Of a stretch of DNA of 64,000 bases, positions 22,293 to 32,379 are shown one piece after another. Position numbers and translations under genes: made by a program. Position 1 is the first letter of the stretch; each line of letters opens with the position of its first letter. Origin of the DNA: Paguma larvata (taxonomy: Eukaryota; Chordata; Mammalia; Carnivora; Viverridae); NCBI GenBank assembly GCA_030068075.1, contig CM057834.1, positions 98,163,119 through 98,227,118 of the forward strand, in the 5' to 3' direction. The notes under the pieces were generated by a model, which searched no databases, was not told the DNA's origin, and saw only the letters and a list, made by a program, of their open reading frames with translations.

Positions 22293-22606
22293 TTTTTTAA
22301 ATTTTTTTTTTTTTAATTTTTATTTTTGAGAGACATAGAGGCACAGCGTGAACAGGGGAAGGGCAGAGAGAGAGGGAGACACAGAATCGGAAGCAGGCTC
22401 CAGGCTCTGATGAGCCGTCAGCACAGAACCCGATGCGAGGCTCGAACTCACAGACCGCGAGATCATGACCTGAGCGAAGTCGGCCGCCCAACCGACTGAG
22501 CCACCCAGGCGCCCCTTTTTTTTAAATTTTTTTTTAATTTTTATTTTTGAGAGACATAGAGGCACAGCGTGAACAGGGGAAGGGCAGAGAGAGAGGGAGA
22601 CACAGA
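22261..22606 (-). repeat. Dimeric felid SINE inside one target duplication
   Basis: On the minus strand the insertion begins with a 5'-truncated SINE (22517-22606, only CT-rich part and tail), then an A-rich linker, then a complete SINE (22313-22516) and a long A/T tail (22261-22312). CCAATACAATACTTC is found at 22246-22260 and again at 22607-22621, and no duplication is visible between the two units. Either one dimeric transcript inserted, or a second SINE landed in the first one's A tail. Confidence 0.85.
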
Positions 22607-23011
22607 CCAATACAATACTTCTGGAAGCAGAGCGTGAGCTCACAAGCTGGAAGAGCTGACCTCCCACGTCGTTAGATTGTGAGGCTAAATCATGAGGTCC
22701 AAATGGACTCCGATTCTCTCTGAGAAATGGCCAATTTAATCCGGATTTCTGAAGATGATGTTCTCAAGGCACTCTCATTCAGGCTTCTCAATGTGTTGTG
22801 TCAGCTGGTAGAAACCTAGGAAATGTACTTAGAAGGGGGACGGATTGATTCTACTCCCCCCAAGGGATCAGTCTCCCCACTAGGGATCAGTATACACTTA
22901 AAAATTCAAAGTGTCCAAACAAGAGCACAGGTAACCTTTGGAAGGGCGCAGAAGCTTTCCAAGAGACACACGAGAATGGATAATTTAAAGAGAATCAAGT
23001 TCCAGATTTTC

Positions 23012-23440
23012 TTTCCTTTTTTAGAATTTTTTTTAACGTTTATTTATTTTATTTTATTTTTTTAACGTTTATTTATTTTTGAGAGACAGAGTATGAGCAG
23101 GGGAAGGGAGGAGAGAGAGGGAGACACAGAATCTGAGCTGTCAGCACAGAGCCTGACGCGGGGCTCGAACTCATGGACCATGAGATCATGACCTGAGCCG
23201 AAGTCGGCCACTCAACCAACTGAGCCACCCAGGCACCCCTTAATGTTTATTTTTTAGAGACATAGAGACAGAGCGTGAACAGGGGAAGGGCAGAGAGAGA
23301 GGGAGACACAGAATCTGAAGCAGGCTCCAGGCTCTGAGCCATCAGCACAGAGCCCGACGCGGGGCTTGAACTCACAGACCGCGAGATCATGACCTGAGCC
23401 GAAGTCGGCCGCCTAACCAACTGAGCCACCCAGGCTTCCC
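23012..23440 (-). repeat. Second SINE dimer inside one target duplication
   Basis: Two antisense SINEs lie head to tail (23040-23239 and 23240-23440) with only an A-rich junction. The pair is flanked by TTCCAGATTTTC (about 22999-23012, and again 23446-23457). The left unit lacks the CCGAAGCAGGCTCCAGGCT block, while the right unit is complete. Confidence 0.85.
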
Positions 23441-23662
23441 TCAAATTCCAGATTTTCAACTTTCATGTATTCTGTTTCCTAGATGAGTCTGCCTGGGAAT
23501 ATACCCGGGTTCATCACGGTTCCTTTCCTGCTTTACAAAAGTAAGGTGGACTCTTCACCAGTCCTTAATGTCACCAGGATGCGCTGTCCAAGGTGTGCAA
23601 AACGTTGGCTCTCTGGGGAAAGGGAAAAACTCCTTTAGTGGTTTATGGAAACATCACAAACC

Positions 23663-23851
23663 TTTGAAGATTTTTTTTTCTTTATTTTGAGAGAGAGAGT
23701 GCAAGTGGGGAAGGGGCAGAGAGAGAGAGAGAGAAAGGGAGAATCCTAAGCAGGCTCCATGCGGGGCTTGAACTCATGAAACCGCGAGATCATGACCTGA
23801 GCCAAAACCAAAACTTGGACGCTTAACCAACAGTGTCACCCAGGCGCCCCT
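23663..23851 (-). repeat. Felid SINE, diverged
   Basis: Reverse copy with a shortened middle (AATCCTAAGCAGGCTCCATG) and the head CACCCAGGCGCCCC. CCAAAACCAAAACTTGG is inserted near the A box. Confidence 0.85.
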
Positions 23852-24389
23852 GTATATTCTTTTTTTCTTATACAAGTTCGTGTTGAGGCTGAAGCCTAGT
23901 GTTAGAAGTGAGCTTTTTTGGCCTGAGTTGAGATTTTCAGAAATAATATAGGGAGGGGTGATAACGACAATTTTCATTTATTTCCCTTTTCCATCCCTGG
24001 ACTGTCGTTAATATGTATCAGTTCTGGGGGAGAGTTTTATGGGAGCAAAGGAATGAGGGCGTTGCTGAGAAATGAGGTGCACAAAAACCAGCTTTGGAAA
24101 TAAAAAATTATCTGAACATAATTCTTTTCCTTTCTCTCAGTATTCACCTCTCAGCTGTTTCATTAACTAGAAAGAAAGAACTTTAAATGACCAAAGCAGT
24201 ATGTTAGTTAAGCTGATTCTATTAAAGGTAGCTTGAAAAGTTTCTTAGACCACCAAAATTTTCAACACACATTGGATAAAAGCCAAAGATAAAACTTTTA
24301 TATTTCTTTCACAGTTGGTATGCCTTAAGAAATGTTAAGACTCCTTTTATCAAATTGTCATGAAATATTTATATGTACTTAAGCATTTT

Positions 24390-24586
24390 ACTTTTTTGAT
24401 GTTTATTTCTTTGGGGGGGGTGGAGAGGGGCAGAGAGAGAGGGAGACACAGAATCCGAAGCAGGCTCCAGGCTCTGAGCTGTCAGCACAGAGTCCGACGA
24501 GGGGCTCGAACTCATGAACCATGAGATCATGACCTGAGCCGATAGCAAGAGTCGGATGCTTAACCAACTGAGCCACCCAGGTGCCC
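24390..24586 (-). repeat. Felid SINE
   Basis: Reverse copy with a G-rich tail side (TTTCTTTGGGGGGGGTGGAG) and head GCCACCCAGGTGCCCC. Confidence 0.88.
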
Positions 24587-24650
24587 CAAGGTGAGTGTAT
24601 TCTTTTTTTTTTTTATTTTTAATTTTATTTTTTTAAGGTAAGTGTATTCC
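24587..24650. repeat. T-rich tract flanked by a direct repeat
   Basis: AAGGTGAGTGTATTC (24587-24601) and AAGGTAAGTGTATTC (24636-24650) bracket a T/A-only tract. The tract may be the reversed poly(A) tail of the following L1, with the repeat being part of its target duplication; the partner repeat was not found at the L1 5' end. Confidence 0.4.
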
Positions 24651-24849
24651 TAATCCCCTTCACCTATTTTCCTCACCCTTCCTCCTGACCCCTCTGGTAC
24701 CCATCAGTTTGTTCTCCAGAGTTAAGAGTCTGTTTTTTTTGGTTTGTCTCTTTTTTTCCTTTTGTCTCTTTTGTTCGTCTCTTCGTTCATTCGTTTTGTT
24801 TCTTACATTCTGTATATGAGTGAAGTCACATGGTATTTGTCTTTCTCCG

Positions 24850-25400
24850 ACTAATTTTGCTTAGCGTTATACTCTCTACCTCCATCATGTTGCAAATGGC
24901 AAAGATTTCATTCTTTTTATCGCTGAATAACATTCTATGGTATGTGTATATATACCACTTCTTCTTTATCCATTTATCTCTTGATGGACACTTGGACTGC
25001 TTCCATAATTTGGCTATTGTAAATGATGCTGCAGTAAGCGTAGAGGCGCATGTATCCTTTTGAGTTAGTGTTTTTATAGCCTTTGGGTAAATACCCAGGA
25101 GTGGGATTACTGGATCAGAAGGTGGTCCTTTTTTAACTTACTGAGGAACCTCCATATTGTTCTCCACAGTGGCTGCAATAGTTTGCAGGCCCCCCAGGAG
25201 TGCGCGAGCCTTCCTTTTTCTCCACATCCTCGCCAACACTTGTTTCTTGTGCTTTTGATTTTAGCCGTTGTGACAGGTGCGAGGTGATGTCTCATTACGG
25301 GTCTGATTCTGCATTCCCTGATGAGGAGCGATGTTGAGCATCTGTTCATGTGTCCATTGGCCATCTGGGTGTCTTCTTTGGGGAAATGTCTGTTCATGTC
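24850..25400 (-). pseudogene. L1 ORF2 C-terminal region
   Basis: The text [18 protein letters not shown] and [20 protein letters not shown] keeps the Cys-rich C-terminal segment of ORF2 (25107-25397). The remainder, to about 24850, is the end of ORF2 and the 3' UTR. Confidence 0.8.
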
Positions 25401-26291
25401 TTCTGCACATTTTTAAGTTGGATTATTCATTGTGGGGGTGTTGAGTTTTATAAGTTTTATATATTTTGGATACCAACCCTTTTTCAGATATATCATTTGC
25501 AAATATCTTCTCCCATTCTCTCAGTTGACTTTTAGTTTCGTTGACTGTTTCCTTTGCTGTGCAGAAGTTTTTCAGTTTGACGAAGTCTTCATAGTTTGTT
25601 TTTGCTTTTTTTTCCATTGCCTCAGGAGACATATCTAGAAACATACTGCTATGGCCAGTGTCAGAGAAATTTCTGCTTGTGCATTCTAGGATTTTTATGG
25701 TTTCAGGTCTTAAGTTTGGGTCTATAATCCATTTTGAGTTTATTTTTGTGTGTGGCGTAAGAAAGCGCTCCGGTTTCATTCTTTTTCCATGTAGTTGTGT
25801 CCAGTTTTCCAAACACTATTTGTTGAAAAGATGATTTTTCCCCATTGCGTATTCTTTCCCCCTTTGTTGAAGATTCATTGGCTGTATAATTGTGGATTTA
25901 TTTCTGGGTTTTCTTTTTCTGTTCTGTTAATCTATGTGTCTATGTTTGTGCCGGGACCATACTGTTTTGGTTACTACAGCTTGTAGTATAACTTGTAATG
26001 CCTCCAGCTTTGTTTTTCTTTTTCAAGATTGCTTTCACTATCCAGAGTCTTTCGTGGTTGCATACAGGTTTTAGGATTGTCATAGTTCTGTGAAAAAAGG
26101 TTTTGATATTTTAATAATATTTGTTCTTCCAGTTCATGAGCATGGGATATCTTTCCATTTGTGTTGTCCTCAGTTTCTTTCATCCCTGTGTTCCTGTTTT
26201 CCGAGTACAGGTCTTGCACCTCTCTGGTTAAGTTCATTCCTAGGTATTTTATTCTTTTCAATGCAATCGTAAATTTATTTATTTAGTTTTA

Positions 26292-26491
26292 AGTTTATTT
26301 ATTTCGAGATTTGAGAGAGAGTGAGAAAGGGGGGAGAGGCAGAGAGAGAGGAAGAGAGAGAGAATCCCAAGCAGGCTCTGCACTGTCAGCAGGAAGCCTG
26401 ATGTAGGGCTCAGTATCACGAATGGTGAGATCAGGACCTGAGTCAAAATTATGAGTTGAACACTTAACCAACAGAGTCACGCAGGTGCCCT
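26292..26491 (-). repeat. Felid SINE in L1
   Basis: Reverse copy, diverged (head ACGCAGGTGCCC; body AGAGAATCCCAAGCAGGCTC). It interrupts the L1 ORF2 RT region. Confidence 0.82.
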
Positions 26492-26499
26492 GGAATTGT

Positions 26500-27697
26500 T
26501 TTCTTAATTTCTCTTTCTGCTCCTTCATTATTAATGTATAGAAATGCAACGGATTTCTGTACAATTGATTTCATATCCTGTGGCCTTACGGAATTTGTTT
26601 ATAGCTCTAGTAGCTTTTTGGTGGAGTCTTTAGAGGATTTTCTATATATTGTATCATGTCATCAGCAAATAGTGAAAATTTTACTTCTTCGTACCAATTT
26701 GGATGCCTTTTCTTTATTTTTTTGAGTTAATTAATTTATTTTGAGAGAGAGCGCATGCATGTGAGTGTGTGTGCATGCATGTGAGCGGGGAAGGGGCAGA
26801 GAGGGGGGAGAGAGAATTCCAAGCAGGCTCAGTGCCAACAGTGCAGAACCTTGAGATCATGACCTGAGTCGAAATCAAGAGTCAGACATACTGACTGAGC
26901 TACCCAGACGCCCCCATTTGGATGTCTTTTATTCTTTTTTCTTGTCTGATAGCTGTGGCTAGGACTTCCAGTACTATGTTGAGTAAAATTGGTGAGATGG
27001 ACGTCCCTGTCTTGTTCCTGACCTTAGGAGAAAACCTTTCAGCTTTTCCCATGGACTATGATGTTAGCTGTGGGTTTTTCATATATGGCCTTTATTATGT
27101 TGAGGTATGTTCCCTCTAAACCTACTTTGCTGAGGGTTTTTATCATGAATGGGTGTTGTACTTTGTCAAGTGCTTTTCCTGCATTTATCTAAATGATTAT
27201 ATGGCTTTTATCCCTTCTCTTTCTTACTGATATAATGTATTATGATGATTGATTTGCAAATATTTAACCACCCTTGTGTCCTGGGAATAAATGATTGTGG
27301 TGAAGGATTTTTTTAATGTATTGTTGGATCTGATTTGGTAATATTTTGTTGAAGATTTTTGCATCTAATTCATCAGAGGTATTGACCTGGAGTTCTCTCT
27401 CTTTTTTTTTATGTCTTTATCTGGTTTTGGCATCACGATAATGGTGGCTTCATAGAATGAATTTGGAATTTTTTCTTCATCTTCTATTTTTTGGAAAAGT
27501 TTGAGAAGAATAGATATTAACTCTTCTTTAAATGTGTGGTAGAATTCACCTGTGAAGCCGTCTGGTCCTGGATTTTTGTTTGTTGAGAGTTTTTTGATTA
27601 CTGATTCAATTTCATTGCTTGTAATTGGTCTATTCAAATTTTCTATTTCTTCCTGATTCAATTTTGGGAGGTCATATGTTTCTAGGAATTTACCCAT
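26500..27697 (-). pseudogene. L1 ORF2 reverse transcriptase fragment
   Basis: The frame at 27365-27697 reads [20 protein letters not shown], then [20 protein letters not shown] and [13 protein letters not shown], the fingers of the L1 RT. The catalytic LFADDM motif is preserved on the minus strand near 26655. Stops and SINEs (26726-26913, 26292-26491) interrupt it, so it is inactive. Confidence 0.88.
26726..26915 (-). repeat. Felid SINE in L1, with a GCATGCATGTGAG repeat
   Basis: Reverse copy whose tail side contains two GCATGCATGTGAG units (26754-26786). The head ends GAGCTACCCAGACGCCCC. Confidence 0.8.
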
Positions 27698-27814
27698 TTT
27701 TTTCTAGGTTGTTGAATAACAATATATTTGTTGGCATATAATCTTTTGTAATATTCTCTTAAAATCTTTTGTGTTTCTGAGGTGCTGGTTGTTATTTCTT
27801 CTACTTCTTTCCTT

Positions 27815-28034
27815 TTTTTAAAAAATTATTTTTGAGAGAGTGAGGAAGAGAGAGAGAGAGAGAATGAACAAGCTGGGTAGGGGTAGAGAGAGAGGGAGAC
27901 ACAGAATCCAAAGCAGGCTCCAGGCTCCGAGCTGTCAGCCCAGAGCCTGACATGGGGCTCAAACTCACAGACTGTGAGATCATGACCTGAGCCAGTGTCA
28001 GATGCTCAACTGACTGAGTTACCCAGGCACCCCG
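27815..28034 (-). repeat. Felid SINE in L1
   Basis: Full reverse copy with an extended GAGAGAGAGAGAGA run; head GTTACCCAGGCACCCC. Confidence 0.87.
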
Positions 28035-28369
28035 TTCCTTTTTTATTTCTGATTTTGTTTGAGTTCTCTCTCTCTTTTTTTTTTTTTTTTACCTTATGAG
28101 TCTGGCTAAAGGTTTATTAATGTTGTTGGTGTTTTCAAAGAACCAGCTCCTGATTTCATTCATCTCTTCTATTTTTTTGTTTTTTAGTTTCTATTTCATT
28201 TATTTCTGATATAATCTTTATTATTTCCTTACTTCTTTTGGTTTTTGGTTTTGTTTGTTCTTCTTTTTTAGCTCCTTTAGGTGTAAGGTTGGGTCGTTTA
28301 TTTCATATTTTTCTTCTTGAGGTAGGCCTGTTGATATAAACTTCCTCTCAGAACAGTTTTTGCTGCATC

Positions 28370-28792
28370 TCAAAGATTTTGGACTACTGTGTTTTCATGT
28401 TCATTTGTCTCCATGTATTTTTTAATTTCCTCTTCGATTTCTTGGTTAAACAATCGTTCATTGTTTAGTAACATGTTAATTAGCCTCGATCTATCTGTGC
28501 TCTTTCCAGATTTTTTCCTGTGGTAAATTTCTAGTTTCATAGCATTGTGGTCAGAAAATATGCATGGCATGACGTCAGTCTTTTTGAATTTGTTGATATT
28601 TGTTTTGTGGCCTAATATGTGGTCTGTTCTGGAGAATGTTCCATGTGCACTTGAAAAGAATGTGTATTCTGCTGTTTCAGGATGGAATGTTCGGAATATA
28701 TCTGTTAAATCCATCTGGTCCAATATGTCATTCAAAGCCACTGATTCCTTGTTGGTTTTCCATTTGGATGATCTTTCCATGATGTAAGAGGG
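28370..28792 (-). pseudogene. L1 ORF2 endonuclease fragment
   Basis: An open frame reads LNDILDQMDLTDIFRTFHP, then EYTFFSSAHGTFSRTDHILG and FSDHNAMKLEI, matching the C-terminal half of the L1 apurinic endonuclease: TFFS..HGTFSRTDHILG with catalytic Asp, and SDH with catalytic His. It ends at the retrovirus border at 28793; the N-terminal half continues beyond 34633. Confidence 0.88.
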
Positions 28793-29088
28793 TGTAAGGT
28801 TATGAGGGAGAGTACACTTTATTGCAAGCACCCTCGGGCGAGGTTCCGTGACTTGAAAGAGAGGAGTTGGGGAAGTCTCGCCCGAGGTCGGAGGTTAAGG
28901 GCTTTTAATGGGTTTGGGGAGGAGATTTCAAAACTGGTGATGAGTTCTTATAGGATACCTTGTCTGCTTGTTAAAGTCCTATTGGTCTACTGGAATGACG
29001 TGTCCGCCTCCCAGTGCTGTGGTGGGAACTTCAGCCATTTTGGGTCGGTTTCTATTTTATGGAGCCTTCCCTCTGCCCTAGCCCAACA
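28793..29088 (-). repeat. 3' LTR of the endogenous retrovirus
   Basis: 296 bp, the same start and end as the 5' LTR. Relative to it, about 43 bp are missing near the U5 end (after GTTATGAG) and 8-9 bp in the middle. By eye there are roughly 14 substitutions over about 290 aligned bases, many at sites that are CpG in the 5' copy. Confidence 0.9.
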
Positions 29089-29099
29089 TTCCGACCTTT

Positions 29100-29319
29100 T
29101 GTTATATATATTGGTAACAGGGGCACCGACTCAATTCCGGCTACTTCCTGCTGACGGATGGGTGTCATCATAGGGGTAGTCGGAAGTGGGTAGGCGAGAG
29201 TAAGGCTGAAGGAGAAGCTGGTTAACTGAGACCCTAGTAAGCTCCTGTAAGCGCTCCTGGAAGTAACGCAAAAGACAGGGAGCAATTTCTCTGATATGGC
29301 CCTGGGTCCTGGTTTTCAT
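29100..29319 (-). pseudogene. ERV env remnant (transmembrane subunit tail only)
   Basis: FQERLQELTRVSVNQLLLQP followed by YSRLPTSD is the cytoplasmic tail of a retroviral transmembrane subunit. The surface subunit, fusion peptide, immunosuppressive region and membrane anchor are absent: integrase ends at about 29391 and this tail begins within 75 bp. Confidence 0.7.
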
Positions 29320-29390
29320 GCATTCACAGCTGTCCGCTTGTATCTGGTGGCTCAGGAGGAGTGTAAGGAGGATTCCTAACCAGGCGGAGT

Positions 29391-30560
29391 TTAGTGGGGC
29401 CCACCCTTTTGGGAGGTCCAGTCTGTATTTGCGGGTGCCCGTTTGAGATTACTGATGTGCACCCATGCAGGGTTCCCCAATAGTTTTGCGGCAGTCGGGG
29501 TAGTAAGGATGACAGTATGAGGCCCCGTCCACCGAGCTTGAAGGGAGTCCGGCCGTAAGTTTTTAAGGAAGACCTGGTCTCCCGGAGACAGGGTTTGTAG
29601 TGTTTCTTTGGGGACATGGTCGGGGGCCGGTATAACTGTGTCAGCGTGAGCCCGCAGGAGAGTACGAAGAAGGGTGAGGTAGGGCAGGTAAGATAGGAGA
29701 GGCGGAGGAATAGCTGGAAGATTGTGATTTATAAGGAAGGGGCGGCCGTATAGTAGTTCGAATGGGCTTAATCCTGACGGCCCACGAGGTGTAGCCCGAA
29801 GCCTGGCGAGAGCCAAAGGTAAGAGGGTTGGCCAGGAGACGCGGGTTTTCCAGGTGATGTTGAGGCTTTTGGCTACCTGTTGGGTTACCCTGGAGATAAA
29901 GTCCAGTCCATTCTCTGACTGGAGGATTCGAGGCAGTCCAAATCATGGGATGATGTGTTCGATAAGGATTGCAGCTACATGTCTGCGGTCTCTCGGGCTG
30001 TGGGGTATGCCTCGATCCAGCCTGTGAAGGTATCAACCAGAGTTAACAGATAACAGAAAGTCTTGTGTCGGGGCACGTGGGTGAAGTCCAGCTGCCAGTC
30101 CTCCCCTGGCTGATGTCCCCGGAGTTGGTGGTTAGGTCCTGGTCTGTGGATCCCTCCTTGTGTATTTACAGTTGAGCACGTCGTGCAGGCCCTGTGAACA
30201 GTTTTGATTACTCTGAATAAGGAAGGGTGATGGAACAAGGGTTGAAGAAACTGGTACAGAGCCTTTGGACCAATGTGTAGAGATTGGTGGATTTCAGCAA
30301 TTAGGGTGTGGGCCAGATTTTCTGGCAGAGCAATCTTGTTTTGTATGTAGATCCATCCTTTATCTCCCACCTTTCCTCCTAGGGTTTGGAGAGTCTGCAT
30401 CTCCTTGGTTGAATAAGAAGGTCGGTGAGGGGTGTCAAGATAAAGGATAGGAGGCACAGGATTGTGTAAAGCTGTCTGTCTGGCCACTGAGTCCGCCTTG
30501 TTGTTACCTAGGGAGATCGGATCATTGGAGGCCTGATGACTACGGCAATGGACAATTGCC
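29391..30560 (-). pseudogene. ERV integrase remnant
   Basis: The N-terminal zinc-binding HHCC pattern is visible (LIAEIHQSLHIGPKA...CTTCSTV), then WQLDFTHV with the first catalytic Asp. A TGA at 29992-29994 region ends that frame, and another TGA follows soon after. The second catalytic Asp position reads SENG rather than SDNG, and the segment with the catalytic Glu is missing. The C-terminal domain (PSGLSPFELLYGRPF, LSPGDQVFLKNLRPDSLQAR, GPHTVILTTPTAAKL) is intact in its own frame. Confidence 0.87.
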
Positions 30561-30611
30561 ACTTGAGTAGGCAGGCTAAGAGCTCTGAGTAACTTGGCTA
30601 TAAGGGGCCCA

Positions 30612-31048
30612 TTAACTATTGGGGTGCCCTTGGTAGTAAGGAATCCCCGTTCCTGCCAAAGAACAGAGTGAGTGTGGGCAATAGTCAGTGTAAATGGTAA
30701 CTCGTTGTCCTTCAGACAGGTGTAAAGCCCTTGTGAGGGCAACGAGTTCAGCCTTTTGAGAGGTGGTCCCAGTTGGAAGGGGGGCTGTCTCCAGTATTGT
30801 ATCTGTGGTGACTACAGCGTAAGCAGCGTACCGTTGGCCATTTGAGGCTAGGAGAGAGCTCCCATCTACGAAGAGCACGCGGTCAGGGTCTGGCAACGGT
30901 TGGTCAGAGAGACCTGGGTGAGGAGGAGCAAGGTCTTCCAGAAGTTGTGGGCATGAGTGGGTGGGTTCGGGGGCAGACGAGGGTGCAGGCAACAAAGTCA
31001 CAGGGTTTAAGCGGGGGGAAAGACAGAGGGATACCTGAGGGTTTTCAA
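30612..31048 (-). pseudogene. ERV RNase H remnant
   Basis: VLFVDGSSLLA, TSQKAELVALTRAL and TIYTDY supply the three acidic residues D, E and D of RNase H. Directly after the third, the expected SRYAF-type text is missing and the frame changes to the one starting near 30742, which carries AHTHSVLWQERG and QVAIVHCRSHQ. The enzyme is therefore broken after its third catalytic residue. Confidence 0.85.
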
Positions 31049-31302
31049 TAAATAATCATCTCTTTCAGGGGTATCCCTAAGGTGGACTATCTTCTTTAAG
31101 TTGAAGGTTAATTCCAAGTTATCCTATGTAGCACAAGCTGTGAGATCATGATCTGAGCTGATGTCGGATGCTCAACCAACTGAGCCACCCAGGCGCCCCT
31201 CTATTCTTTTTTAAGCAAGCTCTATGCCCACCATGGGGCTTGAACGCACAACTCCAAGATCAAGACTCACATGCTCTATGGACTAAGCCAGTCAGGCACC
31301 CC
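31048..31302 (-). repeat. SINE pieces inserted in the provirus
   Basis: 31139-31199 is the head half of an antisense felid SINE (ending CACCCAGGCGCCCC) and 31200-31302 a second, older-type piece (ending GTCAGGCACCCC). 31049-31138 is not assigned. The insertion separates pol sequence that was once continuous. Confidence 0.75.
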
Positions 31303-31566
31303 TAGGGAGTCTATTTTAGAGTCATTTTGTAATAAGTGGAATAATTGGGGACGTGAGGGGGTAAGGTGTGCCAGGGATCGATGTCCAAGGAGGTCGGTGA
31401 GTCGATGAGAGGAATAAACGGTGATGTGTTGGCCTAGAGTGAGTTTGATGGCCTCCTTGGTAAGAGTAGCAGCCGCTGCCAGGGCCCTGAGGCAGGGCTG
31501 CCACCCCTGAGTGGTAATATCTAACTGTTTGGATAGGTAAGCCACGGCCCTATGTGTGGGTCCCAC
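31303..31566 (-). pseudogene. ERV RT-RNase H connection remnant
   Basis: THRAVAYLSKQLD, LAAAATLTKEAIKLTLGQ and HRSLAHLTPSR match the connection region of gammaretroviral pol. A different frame from the previous segment shows an indel near 31600-31680. The downstream end is cut by SINE-bearing inserted sequence at about 31048-31302. Confidence 0.82.
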
Positions 31567-31680
31567 TGGCTGTGCTAGGAGCCCGGTGGCCGAGCCGGAG
31601 CGCTCATCGGTGTAGAGGTGGAACGGTTTAGAGAGATCGGGTAATGTTAGGACTGGCCCTGTAGTGAGGCAGTTTTTTAG

Positions 31681-32040
31681 TCATGAGAACGAATGGCGGA
31701 TTGAGGTGGGATCAGTTAGGGGGCCTTGGGGAGTATCTTTAGCTACCTGGTATAGAGGGCGAGCCAGAATAGAGAAGTTTGGTATCCAATGTCTAAAGAA
31801 CCTAACCAATCCCAGAAAGGAGAGTATCTCCTCCGCAGTTTGAGGTGGTTGAAGGTCCTGGAGGAGGCGTATGCGGTCTGTGGTTAGAGATTTTGAGGTA
31901 GGGGTTAGGAGTATACCCAAATAGGTAACCGAAGGGGTGCACAGTTGGGCCTTTGAGGGGGTGACCCGGTATCCCTTAGTATTGGAGGGGACATGAGACA
32001 GTCTACGGCGGGTAAGACTAGTTGAGGCAGCGGGGGAGGG
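31681..32040 (-). pseudogene. ERV reverse transcriptase remnant lacking its catalytic core
   Basis: The text GYRVTPSKAQLC, VTYLGILLTP, LSFLGLVRFFRHWIPNF and ILARPLYQVAKD is the thumb-side and connection part of a gammaretroviral RT. The fingers and palm, with the metal-binding Asp pair of the YxDD motif, are absent between here and the protease, with no stop at the join. Confidence 0.85.
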
Positions 32041-32367
32041 GGAAGGAGAGAGACGGATGGTTGCCCCTAGCTTTTGGAGGAGATCCCTCCCTAGTAAGGG
32101 AACAGGGCAGGAGGGGATTACTAGGAATGTGTGGGAGAAAGGGTGCCCATCCAGGCTGCAGGTGAGGGGAGGGGTCATCCTAGGAGTGGAGGAGGTCCCA
32201 TCGATACCCATAACTGAAATTGGAGAGGTTTGAGTTAATCCCGAATAGGAAGGGAGAACAGAGTAGGTAGTCCCCGTGTCCAGCAAAAAGGAGATGGACT
32301 TACCAGCTACCTGGAGCGTAACCCTGGGCTCAGCTTGGGTGAGGGGGTGGCCGAGTCTGGGCTCCAT
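32040..32367 (-). pseudogene. ERV protease remnant
   Basis: The aspartic-protease active site is preserved as LLDTGTTYSVL (Asp-Thr-Gly at 32272-32280), followed by a flap region and PLLGRDLLQKLGA at the end of the domain. The frame runs on without stop directly into the late part of reverse transcriptase, so the two domains are joined by deletion. It is in a different frame from the nucleocapsid. Confidence 0.85.
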
Positions 32368-32379
32368 CAGTCATCTTCC

